In this document: positions 23,357 through 32,686 of the stretch, piece by piece
Position numbering within the stretch: position 1 is the stretch's first letter
Layout: each line of letters starts with the position of its first letter
Assembly (NCBI RefSeq): GCF_012524205.1
Contig: NZ_JABACI010000003.1
Span: 264,389-328,388 of the forward strand
Origin: Microbacterium salsuginis
GTDB lineage: Bacteria; Actinomycetota; Actinomycetes; Actinomycetales; Microbacteriaceae
Length of the DNA stretch: 64,000 nt
Reading direction: 5' to 3'
Program-made: the position numbers and the translations under genes
Notes under the pieces: generated by a model
What the model saw: only the letters and a program-made list of their open reading frames with translations
What the model was told of the DNA's origin: nothing
The model's database searches: none

Positions 23357-25522
23357 ATGAACCCTGCCCTCACCAGTCCTTTCCAGCTTCCCGCCCGTCT
23401 CGCCGCCAAGGCCGATCCCGCACTGATCGCCGACGACGAGCAGCACTTCGCCGCCGTCTCCGAGAGCCTCGAGCGCTCCATCGCCGAGCTGTCCGACCGC
23501 CTCGACTCCGTACGCCGGCTGCCCGGCGGCGGCGGGCAGGCGGCGCTCGAGCGCGACCTCGAGATCCACCGGCTGTCGGGTCGCCTGCGGACCCTGCGCC
23601 GTTTCACCCTCGATGCATGCCTGGGTCGCATCGTGCCCGCTGCCGGTGAGCCGGTCTACATCGGACGGTTCGGGCTCACGGACACAGGAGGCCGTCGCCT
23701 GCTCGTGGACTGGCGCACGCCCGCGGCCGAGCCCTTCTTCGGCGCGACGCATGCCCAGCCGATGGGCCTCATCAGCCGCCGGCGCTACCGGTGGACCGGC
23801 GGGCGCGTCACCGACTACTGGGACGAGGTCTTCACGCCCGAGGGGCTCGAGCAGAGTGCCCTCCATCACAGCGCCGCACTGGACGACCAGTCCGCCTTCA
23901 TCGCGAGCCTCGGCGCGAGCCGGTCGCCGCATATGCGCGATGTGCTCGGCACCATCCAGGCCGACCAGGACGCCATCATCCGCGCCGGGTCACGCGGTGC
24001 CCTCGTCGTCGACGGCGGTCCGGGTACCGGCAAGACCGTCGTCGCGCTGCACCGCGCGGCGTACCTCGTGTACTCCGACCCTCACCTGGGCGAGGGTCGC
24101 GGAGGCGTGCTGTTCGTCGGCCCGAGCCCCGCCTACCTGTCGTACGTGGCCGATGTGCTGCCGAGCCTCGGCGAGGAGAGCGTGCAGACCTGCACGTTGC
24201 GCGACCTCGTGGCGGAGGGCGACGTCGCCGGGAACGAGCCCGACGCCGAGGTGGCACGCCTCAAGGCCGACGCCCGCCTCGTCGATGCGATCGAGCCCGC
24301 CGTCGCGCTGTACGAGGAGCCCCCGGCCAAGGGCCTCCTCGTCGAGACGCCGTGGGCGGACCTGTGGCTGAGCCCCGACGACTGGGCCGAGGCCTTCGAG
24401 TCCACCGAACCCGGGACGCCGCACAACGAGGCGCGCGACCAGGTGTGGGAGACGGTGCTCGACATCCTCGGCGATCAGGTCGACGCCGAGGAGGTGCCGC
24501 TGCACCAGCTGCGCCGTGTGCTCGCGCGTCACGAGCAGCTCGTCGCCACCTTCAACCGCGCGTGGCCGCTGGTGGAGGCATCCGTCGTCGTCTCGGACCT
24601 GTGGTCGGTGCCGGCTTACCTGCGCCGGTGCGCACCGTGGCTGTCGGCGGAGCAGGTCGAGAGCCTGCAGCGCCGCGCGGACTCGCCCTGGACCACGGCG
24701 GACCTGCCGCTCCTCGACGCCGCACGGCGCCGGCTGGGCGACCCGGCGGACTCCCGGCGGCGCCGGGAACGCGAGGCGACCCTTGCGACCGAGCGTGAGT
24801 ACATGGGCCAGGTGATCGAGCGCCTCAAGGAGTCGGGCGACGAGCTGCTGCAGTGGATCGACGGCGACGATCTGCGCAACAGCCTCGTCGACGAAGCGGT
24901 GCTGCCCAGTGCCGATCAGAACAGTGCCGCCCGCGGCCAGCTGGCCGGCCCGTTCGCGCACGTGATCGTCGACGAGGCGCAGGAGCTCACCGATGCGGAA
25001 TGGCGGATGCTGCTGGCCCGGTGCCCGTCGCGCAGCTTCACGATCGTCGGCGACCGGGCGCAGGCGCGTCACGGTTTCGGTGAGACGTGGCAGGAGCGCC
25101 TCGAGCACGCGGGACTCACCGACGTCTCGCTCGCATCGCTGACGATCAACTACCGCACGCCCAGCGAGGTGATGGCCGAGGCCGAGCCCGTGATCCGGGC
25201 GGCGATCCCCGACGCGAATGTGCCGACGTCGGTCCGCTCCAGCGGCATTCCGGTGCTGCATGCGCCGACCGAGGACCTGGACGCGATCCTCGAGGAGTGG
25301 CTCGAAGCGCACGACGAGGGCATCGCGTGCGTCATCGGCGATGCGACGTTCGAGGGGCGTGAGCGGGTGCGGTCCTTGACGCCCGAACTGGCGAAGGGCC
25401 TCGAGTTCGACCTTGTGGTGCTCGTCGGCCCCGAGCTGCTCGGAGCCGGCATCGAAGGCGCGGTCGACCGCTATGTCGCCATGACGCGTGCGACCCAGCG
25501 GCTGGTCGTGCTCGAGGGATAG
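23357..25522 (+). CDS. helR: HelR, RNA polymerase recycling motor ATPase (rifamycin tolerance)
   Basis: A 721-residue superfamily 1 helicase-like ATPase of the HelD/HelR group. It has an N-terminal coiled-coil segment (residues about 25-85), the DWRTPAAEPFF motif, Walker A GGPGTGKT (220-227), HVIVDEAQELTDAEW as Walker B, GDRAQARHGF, and a C-terminal VAMTRATQRLVVL. HelR proteins bind RNA polymerase and displace rifamycins or stalled complexes, so this gene should give rifamycin tolerance. The RAE-like palindrome upstream strongly supports the HelR rather than the general HelD assignment. ATG 23357 follows GGGAG. It diverges from the pantothenate operon. Confidence 0.9.
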   Translation: MNPALTSPFQLPARLAAKADPALIADDEQHFAAVSESLERSIAELSDRLDSVRRLPGGGGQAALERDLEIHRLSGRLRTLRRFTLDACLGRIVPAAGEPVYIGRFGLTDTGGRRLLVDWRTPAAEPFFGATHAQPMGLISRRRYRWTGGRVTDYWDEVFTPEGLEQSALHHSAALDDQSAFIASLGASRSPHMRDVLGTIQADQDAIIRAGSRGALVVDGGPGTGKTVVALHRAAYLVYSDPHLGEGRGGVLFVGPSPAYLSYVADVLPSLGEESVQTCTLRDLVAEGDVAGNEPDAEVARLKADARLVDAIEPAVALYEEPPAKGLLVETPWADLWLSPDDWAEAFESTEPGTPHNEARDQVWETVLDILGDQVDAEEVPLHQLRRVLARHEQLVATFNRAWPLVEASVVVSDLWSVPAYLRRCAPWLSAEQVESLQRRADSPWTTADLPLLDAARRRLGDPADSRRRREREATLATEREYMGQVIERLKESGDELLQWIDGDDLRNSLVDEAVLPSADQNSAARGQLAGPFAHVIVDEAQELTDAEWRMLLARCPSRSFTIVGDRAQARHGFGETWQERLEHAGLTDVSLASLTINYRTPSEVMAEAEPVIRAAIPDANVPTSVRSSGIPVLHAPTEDLDAILEEWLEAHDEGIACVIGDATFEGRERVRSLTPELAKGLEFDLVVLVGPELLGAGIEGAVDRYVAMTRATQRLVVLEG

Positions 25523-25583
25523 GCGGTCGCTAGCGCGTTCGCGGCGACGAGACAACCCCGAGGTCAATCCCGCCGAAAGGGCG

Positions 25584-25589
25584 TAGACC
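25584..25589 (+). promoter_or_regulatory. -10 box of a leaderless promoter
   Basis: TAGACC lies 7 bases before GTG 25597. No ribosome binding site is visible there. Confidence 0.35.
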
Positions 25590-25596
25590 TGTACCT

Positions 25597-25938
25597 GTGA
25601 AACGGGTCATCTATGCGGGAAGCGATTTTCTGACCGGGGATGCGATCGCCTCGGCACTGATGCGGTTCAGCGAGGCCCTTGCCGAGGTCGGGCAGGCGGA
25701 GACGATCGCGATCCCCGCCCTCGGCGAGAACGGCGAGGAGAGCCGGGTCGAAGTGCTCGTCGGGCCGGCGAGCCAGATCATGGCGCAGGACGTGGAGACG
25801 GATCCGGCCGATCTGGTCGTGCCGGAGGCCGTGGCGGCTCTCGAGGCGAGGATCCGCGCGCTGACGCCCCATGCGGTCATCACCGATGAGTGGCCCGAGC
25901 AGTCCGACTGGGACGGCGCGACGACGGACGTCATCTGA
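25597..25938 (+). CDS. small hypothetical protein
   Basis: A 113-residue soluble, acidic protein starting MKRVIYAGSDFLTGDAIASA. The first residues (VIYAGSDF) loosely recall the GxIYYG opening of the small proteins near 3.5-4.3 kb, followed by one helix, a beta pair and a second helix, but I cannot show homology. It has no signal peptide, membrane segment or catalytic motif. It starts with GTG directly after a -10-like box. It lies between helR and a GH1 gene with no obvious link to either. Function unknown. Confidence 0.65.
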   Translation: MKRVIYAGSDFLTGDAIASALMRFSEALAEVGQAETIAIPALGENGEESRVEVLVGPASQIMAQDVETDPADLVVPEAVAALEARIRALTPHAVITDEWPEQSDWDGATTDVI

Positions 25939-25975
25939 GGGGCGCGCGGGGCCGGTTCCCGTCATCGACCCCTCG

Positions 25976-25993
25976 TGTGGCATCGATCCCACA
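25976..25993. promoter_or_regulatory. operator 1 of a shared sugar regulon, upstream of the GH1 gene
   Basis: TGTGGCATCGATCCCACA is an 18-bp near-perfect palindrome ending 20 bases before the GH1 start codon. It covers the -35 region of a possible leaderless promoter (CAGACT at 26001-26006, then 6 bases to ATG 26013). It matches the sites at 40410-40427 and 42554-42571. Confidence 0.75.
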
Positions 25994-26012
25994 TTTGCGG
26001 CAGACTCGGGGG

Positions 26013-27431
26013 ATGGTCCAGCCGACGAGCTCCTTCCCGTCCGACTTCCTGTGGGGCGCAGCGACCAGCGCCTACCAGATCGAGGGCTCCCTCGACGCGG
26101 ACGGGCGGGGCCGCTCGGTATGGGAGACGTTCGCCGAGCAGCCCGGCGCGATCGAGGGGGGTGGCGACGCCGCGATCGCGTGCGATTCCTACCGGCGCTG
26201 GGGCGATGACCTCGACATCCTGTCGCAGCTCGGGCTCGGCGCCTACCGGTTCTCGCTGGCATGGGCGCGGATCATGCCCGACGGCCGTGGCCGTGTGAAC
26301 GCGGCCGGCCTGGATCACTACGAGCGCATCGTCGACGAACTGCTCGCCCGGGGCATCGAGCCCGTCGTGACCCTGAACCACTGGGACATGCCCGAGGCGC
26401 TCATGGCCCACGGCGGGTGGGCCGGCCGCGAGAGTGTCGACGCCTTCACCGAGTACGCCGTGGCCGCAGCGGACCGGCTCGGCGACCGCGTGAACTGGTG
26501 GATCACCCAGAACGAGCCGTGGATCATCCAGCTGCTCGGCTACCAGCTCGGCCTGCACGCCCCGGGCGTCCGCGATCTGCGCAGCGCGGTCGCCGCCGGT
26601 CACCACGTGCTGCTCGCGCACGGAGCGGCCGTCGACGCGATGCGACCGCTCACGCGCGGAAGGATCGGCGCCGCGCTCAACCTGCTGCCGTGCGTGCCCG
26701 CGAGCGACAGCCCGGCGGACGCCGAAGCCGCGTGGGGATCGGACGGCTACGTCAACCGCTGGTTCCTCGATCCGCTGCTGGCCGGCGGCTACCCCGCCGA
26801 CATGCGGCAGCACTGGGAGCGCGCCATCGGCGGCTCCCTCGACGCCGTCATCCGCGACGGCGACGAGGCGGCGATCGGCGGGCGCAGCGACTTCCTCGGG
26901 GTCAACTTCTACACGCACCGCGTCATGGCCGCCGCCGAGCCCGGACCCGACCGACCGTTCCCGTGGCAGGTCGTCGGGTCCACCGGCGAGGTCGCCCGTA
27001 CCGACGAGGGCACCGAGATCGTGCCGGGAGCCTTCCGCGACCTGCTGGTGCGGCTCCACCGCGACTACCCCGGCGTGCCGATCATGGTGACGGAGAACGG
27101 CGCGATCTCCGGCGACTCGCCGACGCACGACGGCCGCGTCCACGATGTTCGCCGCATCCGGTACCTGCGCTCGCACGTGCAGGCCATGGGCGACGCGATC
27201 GCAGCGGGCGTACCGCTCGTCGGATACACGCACTGGTCGCTGCTCGACAACTTCGAGTGGGCGCTCGGCTACCGCCCCCGCTTCGGTCTGGTCTACGTCG
27301 ACTTCCGCACCGGCGAGCGCATCCTCAAAGACAGCGCGCTGCACTACGCCGAGATCGCCCGCGCAGGCGGTCTGGTCGAGTGGGACGCGACGACGGCCCC
27401 TTCGGTCGACAGTCTCGGCGCCTTCGGCTGA
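26013..27431 (+). CDS. GH1 family beta-glycosidase (beta-glucosidase)
   Basis: A 472-residue glycoside hydrolase family 1 enzyme, cytoplasmic (no signal peptide). Substrate-site FLWGAATSAYQIEGS is at the start, acid/base Glu168 is in TQNEPW, nucleophile Glu361 is in VTENGAISGD, and the glycone pocket is GYTHWSLLDNFEWALGY. It hydrolyses beta-glucosides or related beta-glycosides after uptake. Its promoter carries the same operator as the sugar ABC transporter and GH38 unit at 36.4-42.5 kb, so it probably processes the same imported glycans. The start ATG 26013 gives the standard N-terminus and sits 6 bases after CAGACT. Confidence 0.93.
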   Translation: MVQPTSSFPSDFLWGAATSAYQIEGSLDADGRGRSVWETFAEQPGAIEGGGDAAIACDSYRRWGDDLDILSQLGLGAYRFSLAWARIMPDGRGRVNAAGLDHYERIVDELLARGIEPVVTLNHWDMPEALMAHGGWAGRESVDAFTEYAVAAADRLGDRVNWWITQNEPWIIQLLGYQLGLHAPGVRDLRSAVAAGHHVLLAHGAAVDAMRPLTRGRIGAALNLLPCVPASDSPADAEAAWGSDGYVNRWFLDPLLAGGYPADMRQHWERAIGGSLDAVIRDGDEAAIGGRSDFLGVNFYTHRVMAAAEPGPDRPFPWQVVGSTGEVARTDEGTEIVPGAFRDLLVRLHRDYPGVPIMVTENGAISGDSPTHDGRVHDVRRIRYLRSHVQAMGDAIAAGVPLVGYTHWSLLDNFEWALGYRPRFGLVYVDFRTGERILKDSALHYAEIARAGGLVEWDATTAPSVDSLGAFG

Positions 27432-27442
27432 GCCTGCTGCCG

Positions 27443-29797
27443 TTACGCCTGCTGTGGCGTCGCGTAGGCGATGTGCACCTTCGAGATCTCGCCGTCGAAC
27501 GCGAACGGCATCTTGTCGACGTACGTACGCGACACGGCGCCGCCGTACGCCCGGCCGATGTCGAGGCAGTCGTTGGCCGAGAACAGCAGCGGCGCGCTCA
27601 CCGGCACGACGCCCGAGCCGACCTCGTCACCGTTCACGCGCAACGTCACGCTGAGCGGTCCGCCCGGCCGCGCCTCGACGTAGGCCGTCTCGATCTCGAT
27701 CGTCGCATCCCCCGCGGGAAGTGGTGCGGATGCCGCGATCGTGGTGCGCTGCACGAGGAACAGGTTGTACTCGTAGGTCAGCACTCCGTCCACGACGAAG
27801 CACGTGAGACCGCCGCCTGCGCCGCCCAGCTTGTACAGGACGCCGTTCGCGCGCTCGGGCACCGTGGCGCTGATCGTCACCACGTTGGGCTTGTTGCCCA
27901 GCGCCGGCGCACAGAACTCCGGCACGCGCACGGTGTCGCCGCCCATCTCCCACTGCGTGTACGGCACCGAGATGCGGTACTCCGGGTGATAGACGGGCAC
28001 CCACAGCCCGGCGCCGACGGGGAGCACCTCGTTCTTGGCGGCCTCGATCGCGAAGAGCTCCTTCAGATCGGCGAGCTTCTGCGGGTTCTCGGCCGCGAGG
28101 TCGTGCGCCTGGCTCCAGTCCTCGTCGAGGTGGTAGAGCTCCCACACGTCCTGATCTGGCGTCCACGTCGCGATCCCGGGAGGCGCCCCGGGCACCCACG
28201 GCAGGCGCGGGCCCGTCGCGGACGCGATCCAGCCGTCCGAGTAGATCGATCGGCTCGCCATGATCTCGAAGTACTGCGTGCGGTGGCGTCCCTCGGCGGA
28301 CGGATCGTCGACGGCGTACGCGAGGCTCGTGCCATCGATGGGATCCTGATGGATGCCGTTGACGCTCTCGGGATGCGAGATCCCGAGCACCTCGTAGATC
28401 GTCGGCACGAGATCGATCACGTGGTGGAACTGCGTGCGCGCCGTGATGTCGGGCGCGATGCGCCCGGGCCACCGCATGAACATCGGGTTGCGGGTCCCGC
28501 CCAGGTGGGAGGCCATGAGCTTCATGCCCTGGTACGGCGTCGAGCCCGCCCACGCCCACGCGGCGTGATACTGGTTGTCGGTCGCCGGCGTGCCCAGCGC
28601 GTCCAGGCCGCCGAGCTCCTCGAGCGCCGCCAGATGCTGCTCGATCGTGGTGGGGATCATGTTCTGCGCGAGCAGCTCGCTGATCGTGCCGTTCTGCCCC
28701 TCCCCCGACGAGCCGTTGTCACCCCAGATGTAGACGACGAGCGTGTTGTCGGCGTAGCCGAGCTCTTCGAGCGCGTCGACCAGACGCCCCGCCTGCACGT
28801 CGGCGTGCTCGCCGAAGCCCGCGCATACCTCCATGAGTCGCGCCTGGAACGGCTTCTGGTCGTCGGGGATGTCGTCCCAGCCCTGCAGGTTGTCAGGGCG
28901 CGGCGTGAGCACGGCGCTCTCGGGCACCCACCCCGCCGCCTTGGCACCCGCGAGCGCACGTTCGCGATACACGTCCCAGCCGTCGTCGAAGGCGCCCTTG
29001 TACTTGTCGGACCACTCCTTCATGATGTGGTGCGGCCCGTGGATGGCCCCGGTCGCCCAGTACATGAAGAACGGCTTATCGGGCGAGAGCGCCTTGTGGT
29101 TGCGCAGCCACCCGATCGCGTCGTCGGCGATGTCCTCGCTGAGGTGGTAGCCCTCCTCGGGCGTCTTGGGCGGAAGCACGTTCGTCGTGTTGCGGACGAG
29201 GTTCGGCTCGTACTGCGACGCCTCGCCGGCGAGGAAGCCGTAGAAGTACTCGAAGCCGTAGCCGGTCGGCCACCGGTCGAACGGACCGGCGGCGGTCGTC
29301 TCCTCGGCAGGGGTGTTGTGCCACTTGCCCCACGCACCGGTCGAATAGCCGTAGTTGCGGAGCACCTCGGCGACCGTGGCGCTGCTCTTCGGGATGTGGC
29401 CGGAATAGCCGTCCCAGTCGTTGGCGAGCTCCGCGATCTGGCCGTTGCCCACCCGGTGATGGTTGCGCCCGGTCAGCAGTGCCGCCCGCGTCGGCGAGCA
29501 CATCGCCGTGGTGTGGAACCGGTTGAACCCGATGCCCTCTTCACGGATGCGGCCGAGCGTCGGGGTGTTGACCGCGCCGCCGAGGGGTGCCGGCAACGCC
29601 GGGCCGGCGTCGTCGATGAGGATCACGAGGATGTTGGGCGCGTCCTCGCCCAGGTGGCGCTGCGGCGGCAGCGGCGAGTACGTGGAGTCGGCGAGGGTCC
29701 GGCCCGCGATGCTGCCGGAGGATTTGGGCGGGAACGGCAGCGTCCGGGCGGGAGGCAGCGGTGCCCCCACGATCGAGGTGCGGGCGTCATCCGTCAT
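27443..29797 (-). CDS. arylsulfatase (type I, formylglycine-dependent)
   Basis: A 784-residue sulfatase. The N-terminal metal site is NILVILIDDAG (55-65). The signature CSPTRAALLTGRNHH holds Cys100, which becomes formylglycine. HGPHH and the late VVYIWGDNGSSGEG supply further metal and substrate residues. The C-terminal 200 residues form a beta-rich domain seen in long actinobacterial and proteobacterial arylsulfatases. There is no signal peptide, so it is probably cytosolic. It removes sulfate from aryl or other sulfate esters, a way to gain sulfur. It converges on the GH1 gene with an 11-base gap and lies next to a CMD-like protein and a LuxR-type regulator. Confidence 0.92.
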   Translation of the reverse strand: MTDDARTSIVGAPLPPARTLPFPPKSSGSIAGRTLADSTYSPLPPQRHLGEDAPNILVILIDDAGPALPAPLGGAVNTPTLGRIREEGIGFNRFHTTAMCSPTRAALLTGRNHHRVGNGQIAELANDWDGYSGHIPKSSATVAEVLRNYGYSTGAWGKWHNTPAEETTAAGPFDRWPTGYGFEYFYGFLAGEASQYEPNLVRNTTNVLPPKTPEEGYHLSEDIADDAIGWLRNHKALSPDKPFFMYWATGAIHGPHHIMKEWSDKYKGAFDDGWDVYRERALAGAKAAGWVPESAVLTPRPDNLQGWDDIPDDQKPFQARLMEVCAGFGEHADVQAGRLVDALEELGYADNTLVVYIWGDNGSSGEGQNGTISELLAQNMIPTTIEQHLAALEELGGLDALGTPATDNQYHAAWAWAGSTPYQGMKLMASHLGGTRNPMFMRWPGRIAPDITARTQFHHVIDLVPTIYEVLGISHPESVNGIHQDPIDGTSLAYAVDDPSAEGRHRTQYFEIMASRSIYSDGWIASATGPRLPWVPGAPPGIATWTPDQDVWELYHLDEDWSQAHDLAAENPQKLADLKELFAIEAAKNEVLPVGAGLWVPVYHPEYRISVPYTQWEMGGDTVRVPEFCAPALGNKPNVVTISATVPERANGVLYKLGGAGGGLTCFVVDGVLTYEYNLFLVQRTTIAASAPLPAGDATIEIETAYVEARPGGPLSVTLRVNGDEVGSGVVPVSAPLLFSANDCLDIGRAYGGAVSRTYVDKMPFAFDGEISKVHIAYATPQQA

Positions 29798-29993
29798 GTC
29801 GTTCCCTTCGTCACCTGGCAGTCGGCGGGCAGCCGGCTCACCGTCTGCCGCAACCCTAGCGACGGGCCTGCTGGCGCCGCATCATCTGAAATGCGTGAAG
29901 GCGATCGAACGGATCACGCGATCTGCATGGTGTGCGCGGGGCTTCCGACCTGTGGACTGGTCGGCACCCGGCGAGGGCGAGAGGGAGGCAGCG

Positions 29994-30320
29994 ATGGACG
30001 ACATCGACCGGCTCCGCCTCTACTGCGTGGACGCACCGGAGCTCGTGGCGGACGCCGGGTCGCTGTGGCATGGCGCGCTCGATCCGCGAACCTCCGCGCT
30101 CGTGCGCATCGGCGCGCTCATCGCGGCCGCGGCTCCGGCCGCATCGATGCGCTCCGCCGTCGAGGACGCCGTGTCAGCCGGCGTCTCGGTGCGCGAGATC
30201 GTGGCGGTGCTCGACGGCATGGTCGAGCTGGTCGGGCTGCCGCGTGCGGTGGCCGCCGCGCCGCGGATCGCGGCGGCACTCGGCTATGCCGACGACCTGC
30301 TGCCGGATGCCGGAGGCTGA
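29994..30320 (+). CDS. carboxymuconolactone decarboxylase (CMD/AhpD)-like small protein
   Basis: A 108-residue helical protein resembling the CMD fold: LDPRTSALVRIGALIAAAAP followed by a helix ending in VEDAVSAGVSVREIVAVLDG and MVELVGLPRAVAAAPRI. The CxxC of AhpD-type peroxidase partners is absent, so a redox role like AhpD is unlikely. GAGGGAGG precedes ATG 29994. It diverges from the sulfatase gene and converges on the LuxR gene; I believe sulfatase, CMD-like protein and LAL-type regulator occur together in other actinobacteria. The 196-bp gap upstream contains nothing I recognise. Confidence 0.75.
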   Translation: MDDIDRLRLYCVDAPELVADAGSLWHGALDPRTSALVRIGALIAAAAPAASMRSAVEDAVSAGVSVREIVAVLDGMVELVGLPRAVAAAPRIAAALGYADDLLPDAGG

Positions 30321-30339
30321 GAGCGTCGCGGTGGCGGGC

Positions 30340-32583
30340 TCAGCCTCCGAGCAGCCCGAGCACCCGCGCGCGCTCCACCGCGCCGTTGCGGGTGGTGACG
30401 GCGAGCTTGCGGTAGATCGACCCCACCTCCGAGCTGACGGTGTTGCGGGAGATGAACAGGCGCTGGCCGATCTCGGCGATCGTGAGGTGCGTCTGCAGGT
30501 AGGGCAGCAGTCGCAGCTCGGCCGGGGTCAGCGGCACGGAGCCGCCGGCCGCCGGCTCGGCGTCGAGCGCCGCGCGCAGTTCGTCCACGTGCGTCGTGAC
30601 CACGCCCACGTCGGGGCGCTTGCGCAGCAGATCGTCGATCTCGCGGACGAGATGCCGCGCCGCCGACCGGTCGCCGACGGCGACATGCGCCTTGGCGAGC
30701 TGGATGCGCGCGCGGATGGAGACGTACGACAGCAGGTGGGTGCAGCCGATGCGCGACCGCATGGCCCGAGCGAGCAACCGCTCGCCGCGGTCGCGATCGC
30801 CGGCGTGGAACGCCACGCGGGCGGCGACCGCCAGGGCGAGCGTGGTGGTGGGGTAGCCGTCCATGTGGCTGCCGTCGATCACGGCGACGCCGCGATCGGC
30901 ATGCTCGGCGGCGATCCCCCACTGGCCGGCCTCGATGGCCAGCAGCGCCAGCTCGGGCTCGGTCAGGATGATCGTGTCGGAGTTGCCCATGATGGTCGCG
31001 ACGTCGATCGCCTCTTCGAATGCCGCCTTCGCCGAGGCGGCGTCGTCGACGAGGAGACACGCTTCGCCCCAGAGGTGGAGCGCCTGGTCGCGCCACGGAC
31101 TCGTCGCCGGCTCGTGCCGGAGGGCGAACGCCGCGTCGGCCACCACTTGTGCGTGCCCCTGCTCGCATATGGCGGCGCGCACCATGGCGCGGGCCGATTC
31201 GAACGGCAGCCGGTACTCCTCGGGAAGCGAGTCCGCGTCGAAGGTGTCGAGGCTGCGCGCCCAGCGCTCGCCCGCCGGAACGTCGCCGAGGAGGACGGCC
31301 GCCCATGTCACGAGCACCAGCAGCGACGGGTGGGCGCGCACGAGGTCGTCCCCCAGTTCCGACAGCCACCGTGTCGTGGTGCCCACCTTGCCCATCTGGT
31401 ACATCGGCAGGCCGAGTTCCGCGATGCGGTCCGCCGCGCGTTCGAGGTCACCGGCCTGCAGGAGGTGCTCCACGGCCTGCGCGGGGGCGCCGTTGACCTC
31501 GTGCCATTCCGCGGCGCGCAGGTGCAGTGCCACGACCGCGCCCGCTCCTTCCGTGCGCTCGAGCTCGGTCAGGAGGAACTCGCGGAACAGCGCGTGGAGG
31601 CGGTACCAGCTGCGGCGGCGGTCAACCGCGACCAGGAAGAGATTGGCGGCTTCGACTTCGCGCAACCGGCCGCGCGCGTCCTCGATGCCGAGCACCGCGT
31701 TGCATGACGGCGCCGAGAGCTGCTCGAGCACCGCCGCCCGACGCAGGAACGTCTGCATGTCCTCGGGGAGGCGCATGACGCACTCGCGGTACAGATAGTC
31801 CGCCAGGTAGCGGTCGTCGCCGGTGACGGATGCCGCGTCCCCGCCGCTGCGGGCGACCAGCGCGCACAGGAACAGTCCGGTCGGCCATCCCTCGCACCGC
31901 GCGACGATGGACTCGAGGTCGGCGTCGCCGACGTCGACCGCTCCCGCCTCGTCGAAGATCGTCCGGGCGCCGGCGTGGTCCAGCGACAGGTCCGCGACCG
32001 TGATCTCCTCCGCGTCCCCCGCGACGCGGAGCCGCCCGATGAGAGGGAGTTCCCGGCGACTGGCCAGCACGACCTGAGACCCCTCAGGCAGCCGCGCGAG
32101 CAGGATCTCGAGCGCGTCCTGGCAGCCGGGCGAATCGGCCCAGTGCAGGTCGTCGACGAAGAGGACGAAGCTCTGCGGGGCAGCCGCGAGTGCACCGGCC
32201 AGCAGTGGCGCCGACCGACCCAGCGCCGACGCACCGAACCCGCGCATGTCGGCGATGACGGCATCCACCGCGGGAGCGAGCGCGATCGACGCCTCGGCGA
32301 TGACGGACAGGAACGACGCCGGATCATCGTCGGATCGGTCCAGCGACACCCACGCGACGTTGCGCGGGTCGGTGGCGGCCCACTCGGCCAGCAGCGTCGA
32401 CTTGCCGTAGCCGGCAGGAGCAGTCACCGCCACGACACGGGCACGGCTCGTGCGCGCCCGTTCGATGAGCTGCCGCCGGCTCACGGATCCGGTGCGCAGC
32501 GGAGGGGTCTGGATCTTGCTGCCGAGCAGCAGCGCCTGCAAGCCGGGCTCCCCGCGGACCGGCTCGCGGAGGGTCTCCGCCAT
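30340..32583 (-). CDS. LuxR-type regulator with MalT-like ATPase (LAL family)
   Basis: A 747-residue signal-transduction ATPase. Walker A is APAGYGKST (55-63), Walker B is VLFVDDLHWAD, a winged-helix and TPR-like helical region spans the middle, and a C-terminal LuxR helix-turn-helix reads LTIAEIGQRLFISRNTVSSE. MalT-like proteins bind an inducer, hydrolyse ATP and activate transcription. The neighbouring sulfatase and CMD-like gene are likely targets. The ATG at 32583 lies 6 bases after TAGGAT, a leaderless arrangement. The inducer is unknown. Confidence 0.88.
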   Translation of the reverse strand: MAETLREPVRGEPGLQALLLGSKIQTPPLRTGSVSRRQLIERARTSRARVVAVTAPAGYGKSTLLAEWAATDPRNVAWVSLDRSDDDPASFLSVIAEASIALAPAVDAVIADMRGFGASALGRSAPLLAGALAAAPQSFVLFVDDLHWADSPGCQDALEILLARLPEGSQVVLASRRELPLIGRLRVAGDAEEITVADLSLDHAGARTIFDEAGAVDVGDADLESIVARCEGWPTGLFLCALVARSGGDAASVTGDDRYLADYLYRECVMRLPEDMQTFLRRAAVLEQLSAPSCNAVLGIEDARGRLREVEAANLFLVAVDRRRSWYRLHALFREFLLTELERTEGAGAVVALHLRAAEWHEVNGAPAQAVEHLLQAGDLERAADRIAELGLPMYQMGKVGTTTRWLSELGDDLVRAHPSLLVLVTWAAVLLGDVPAGERWARSLDTFDADSLPEEYRLPFESARAMVRAAICEQGHAQVVADAAFALRHEPATSPWRDQALHLWGEACLLVDDAASAKAAFEEAIDVATIMGNSDTIILTEPELALLAIEAGQWGIAAEHADRGVAVIDGSHMDGYPTTTLALAVAARVAFHAGDRDRGERLLARAMRSRIGCTHLLSYVSIRARIQLAKAHVAVGDRSAARHLVREIDDLLRKRPDVGVVTTHVDELRAALDAEPAAGGSVPLTPAELRLLPYLQTHLTIAEIGQRLFISRNTVSSEVGSIYRKLAVTTRNGAVERARVLGLLGG

Positions 32584-32589
32584 GTCGCG

Positions 32590-32595
32590 ATCCTA
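32590..32595 (-). promoter_or_regulatory. -10 box of the LuxR-type gene (leaderless type)
   Basis: TAGGAT on the minus strand ends 6 bases before ATG 32583. Confidence 0.5.
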
Positions 32596-32686
32596 TGGGC
32601 GGTGCTCAGCGCCCCACAATCTGGGCAGCTCGCCGGAAAGGGCATCGAGAGACACGGATGCCTCGGGCTGCGGCATCCGTCCCCGC

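Noticed and set aside
29798..29993. Promoter or RNA element between sulfatase and CMD-like genes
   Set aside because: I found no convincing -10/-35 pair, palindrome or hairpin.
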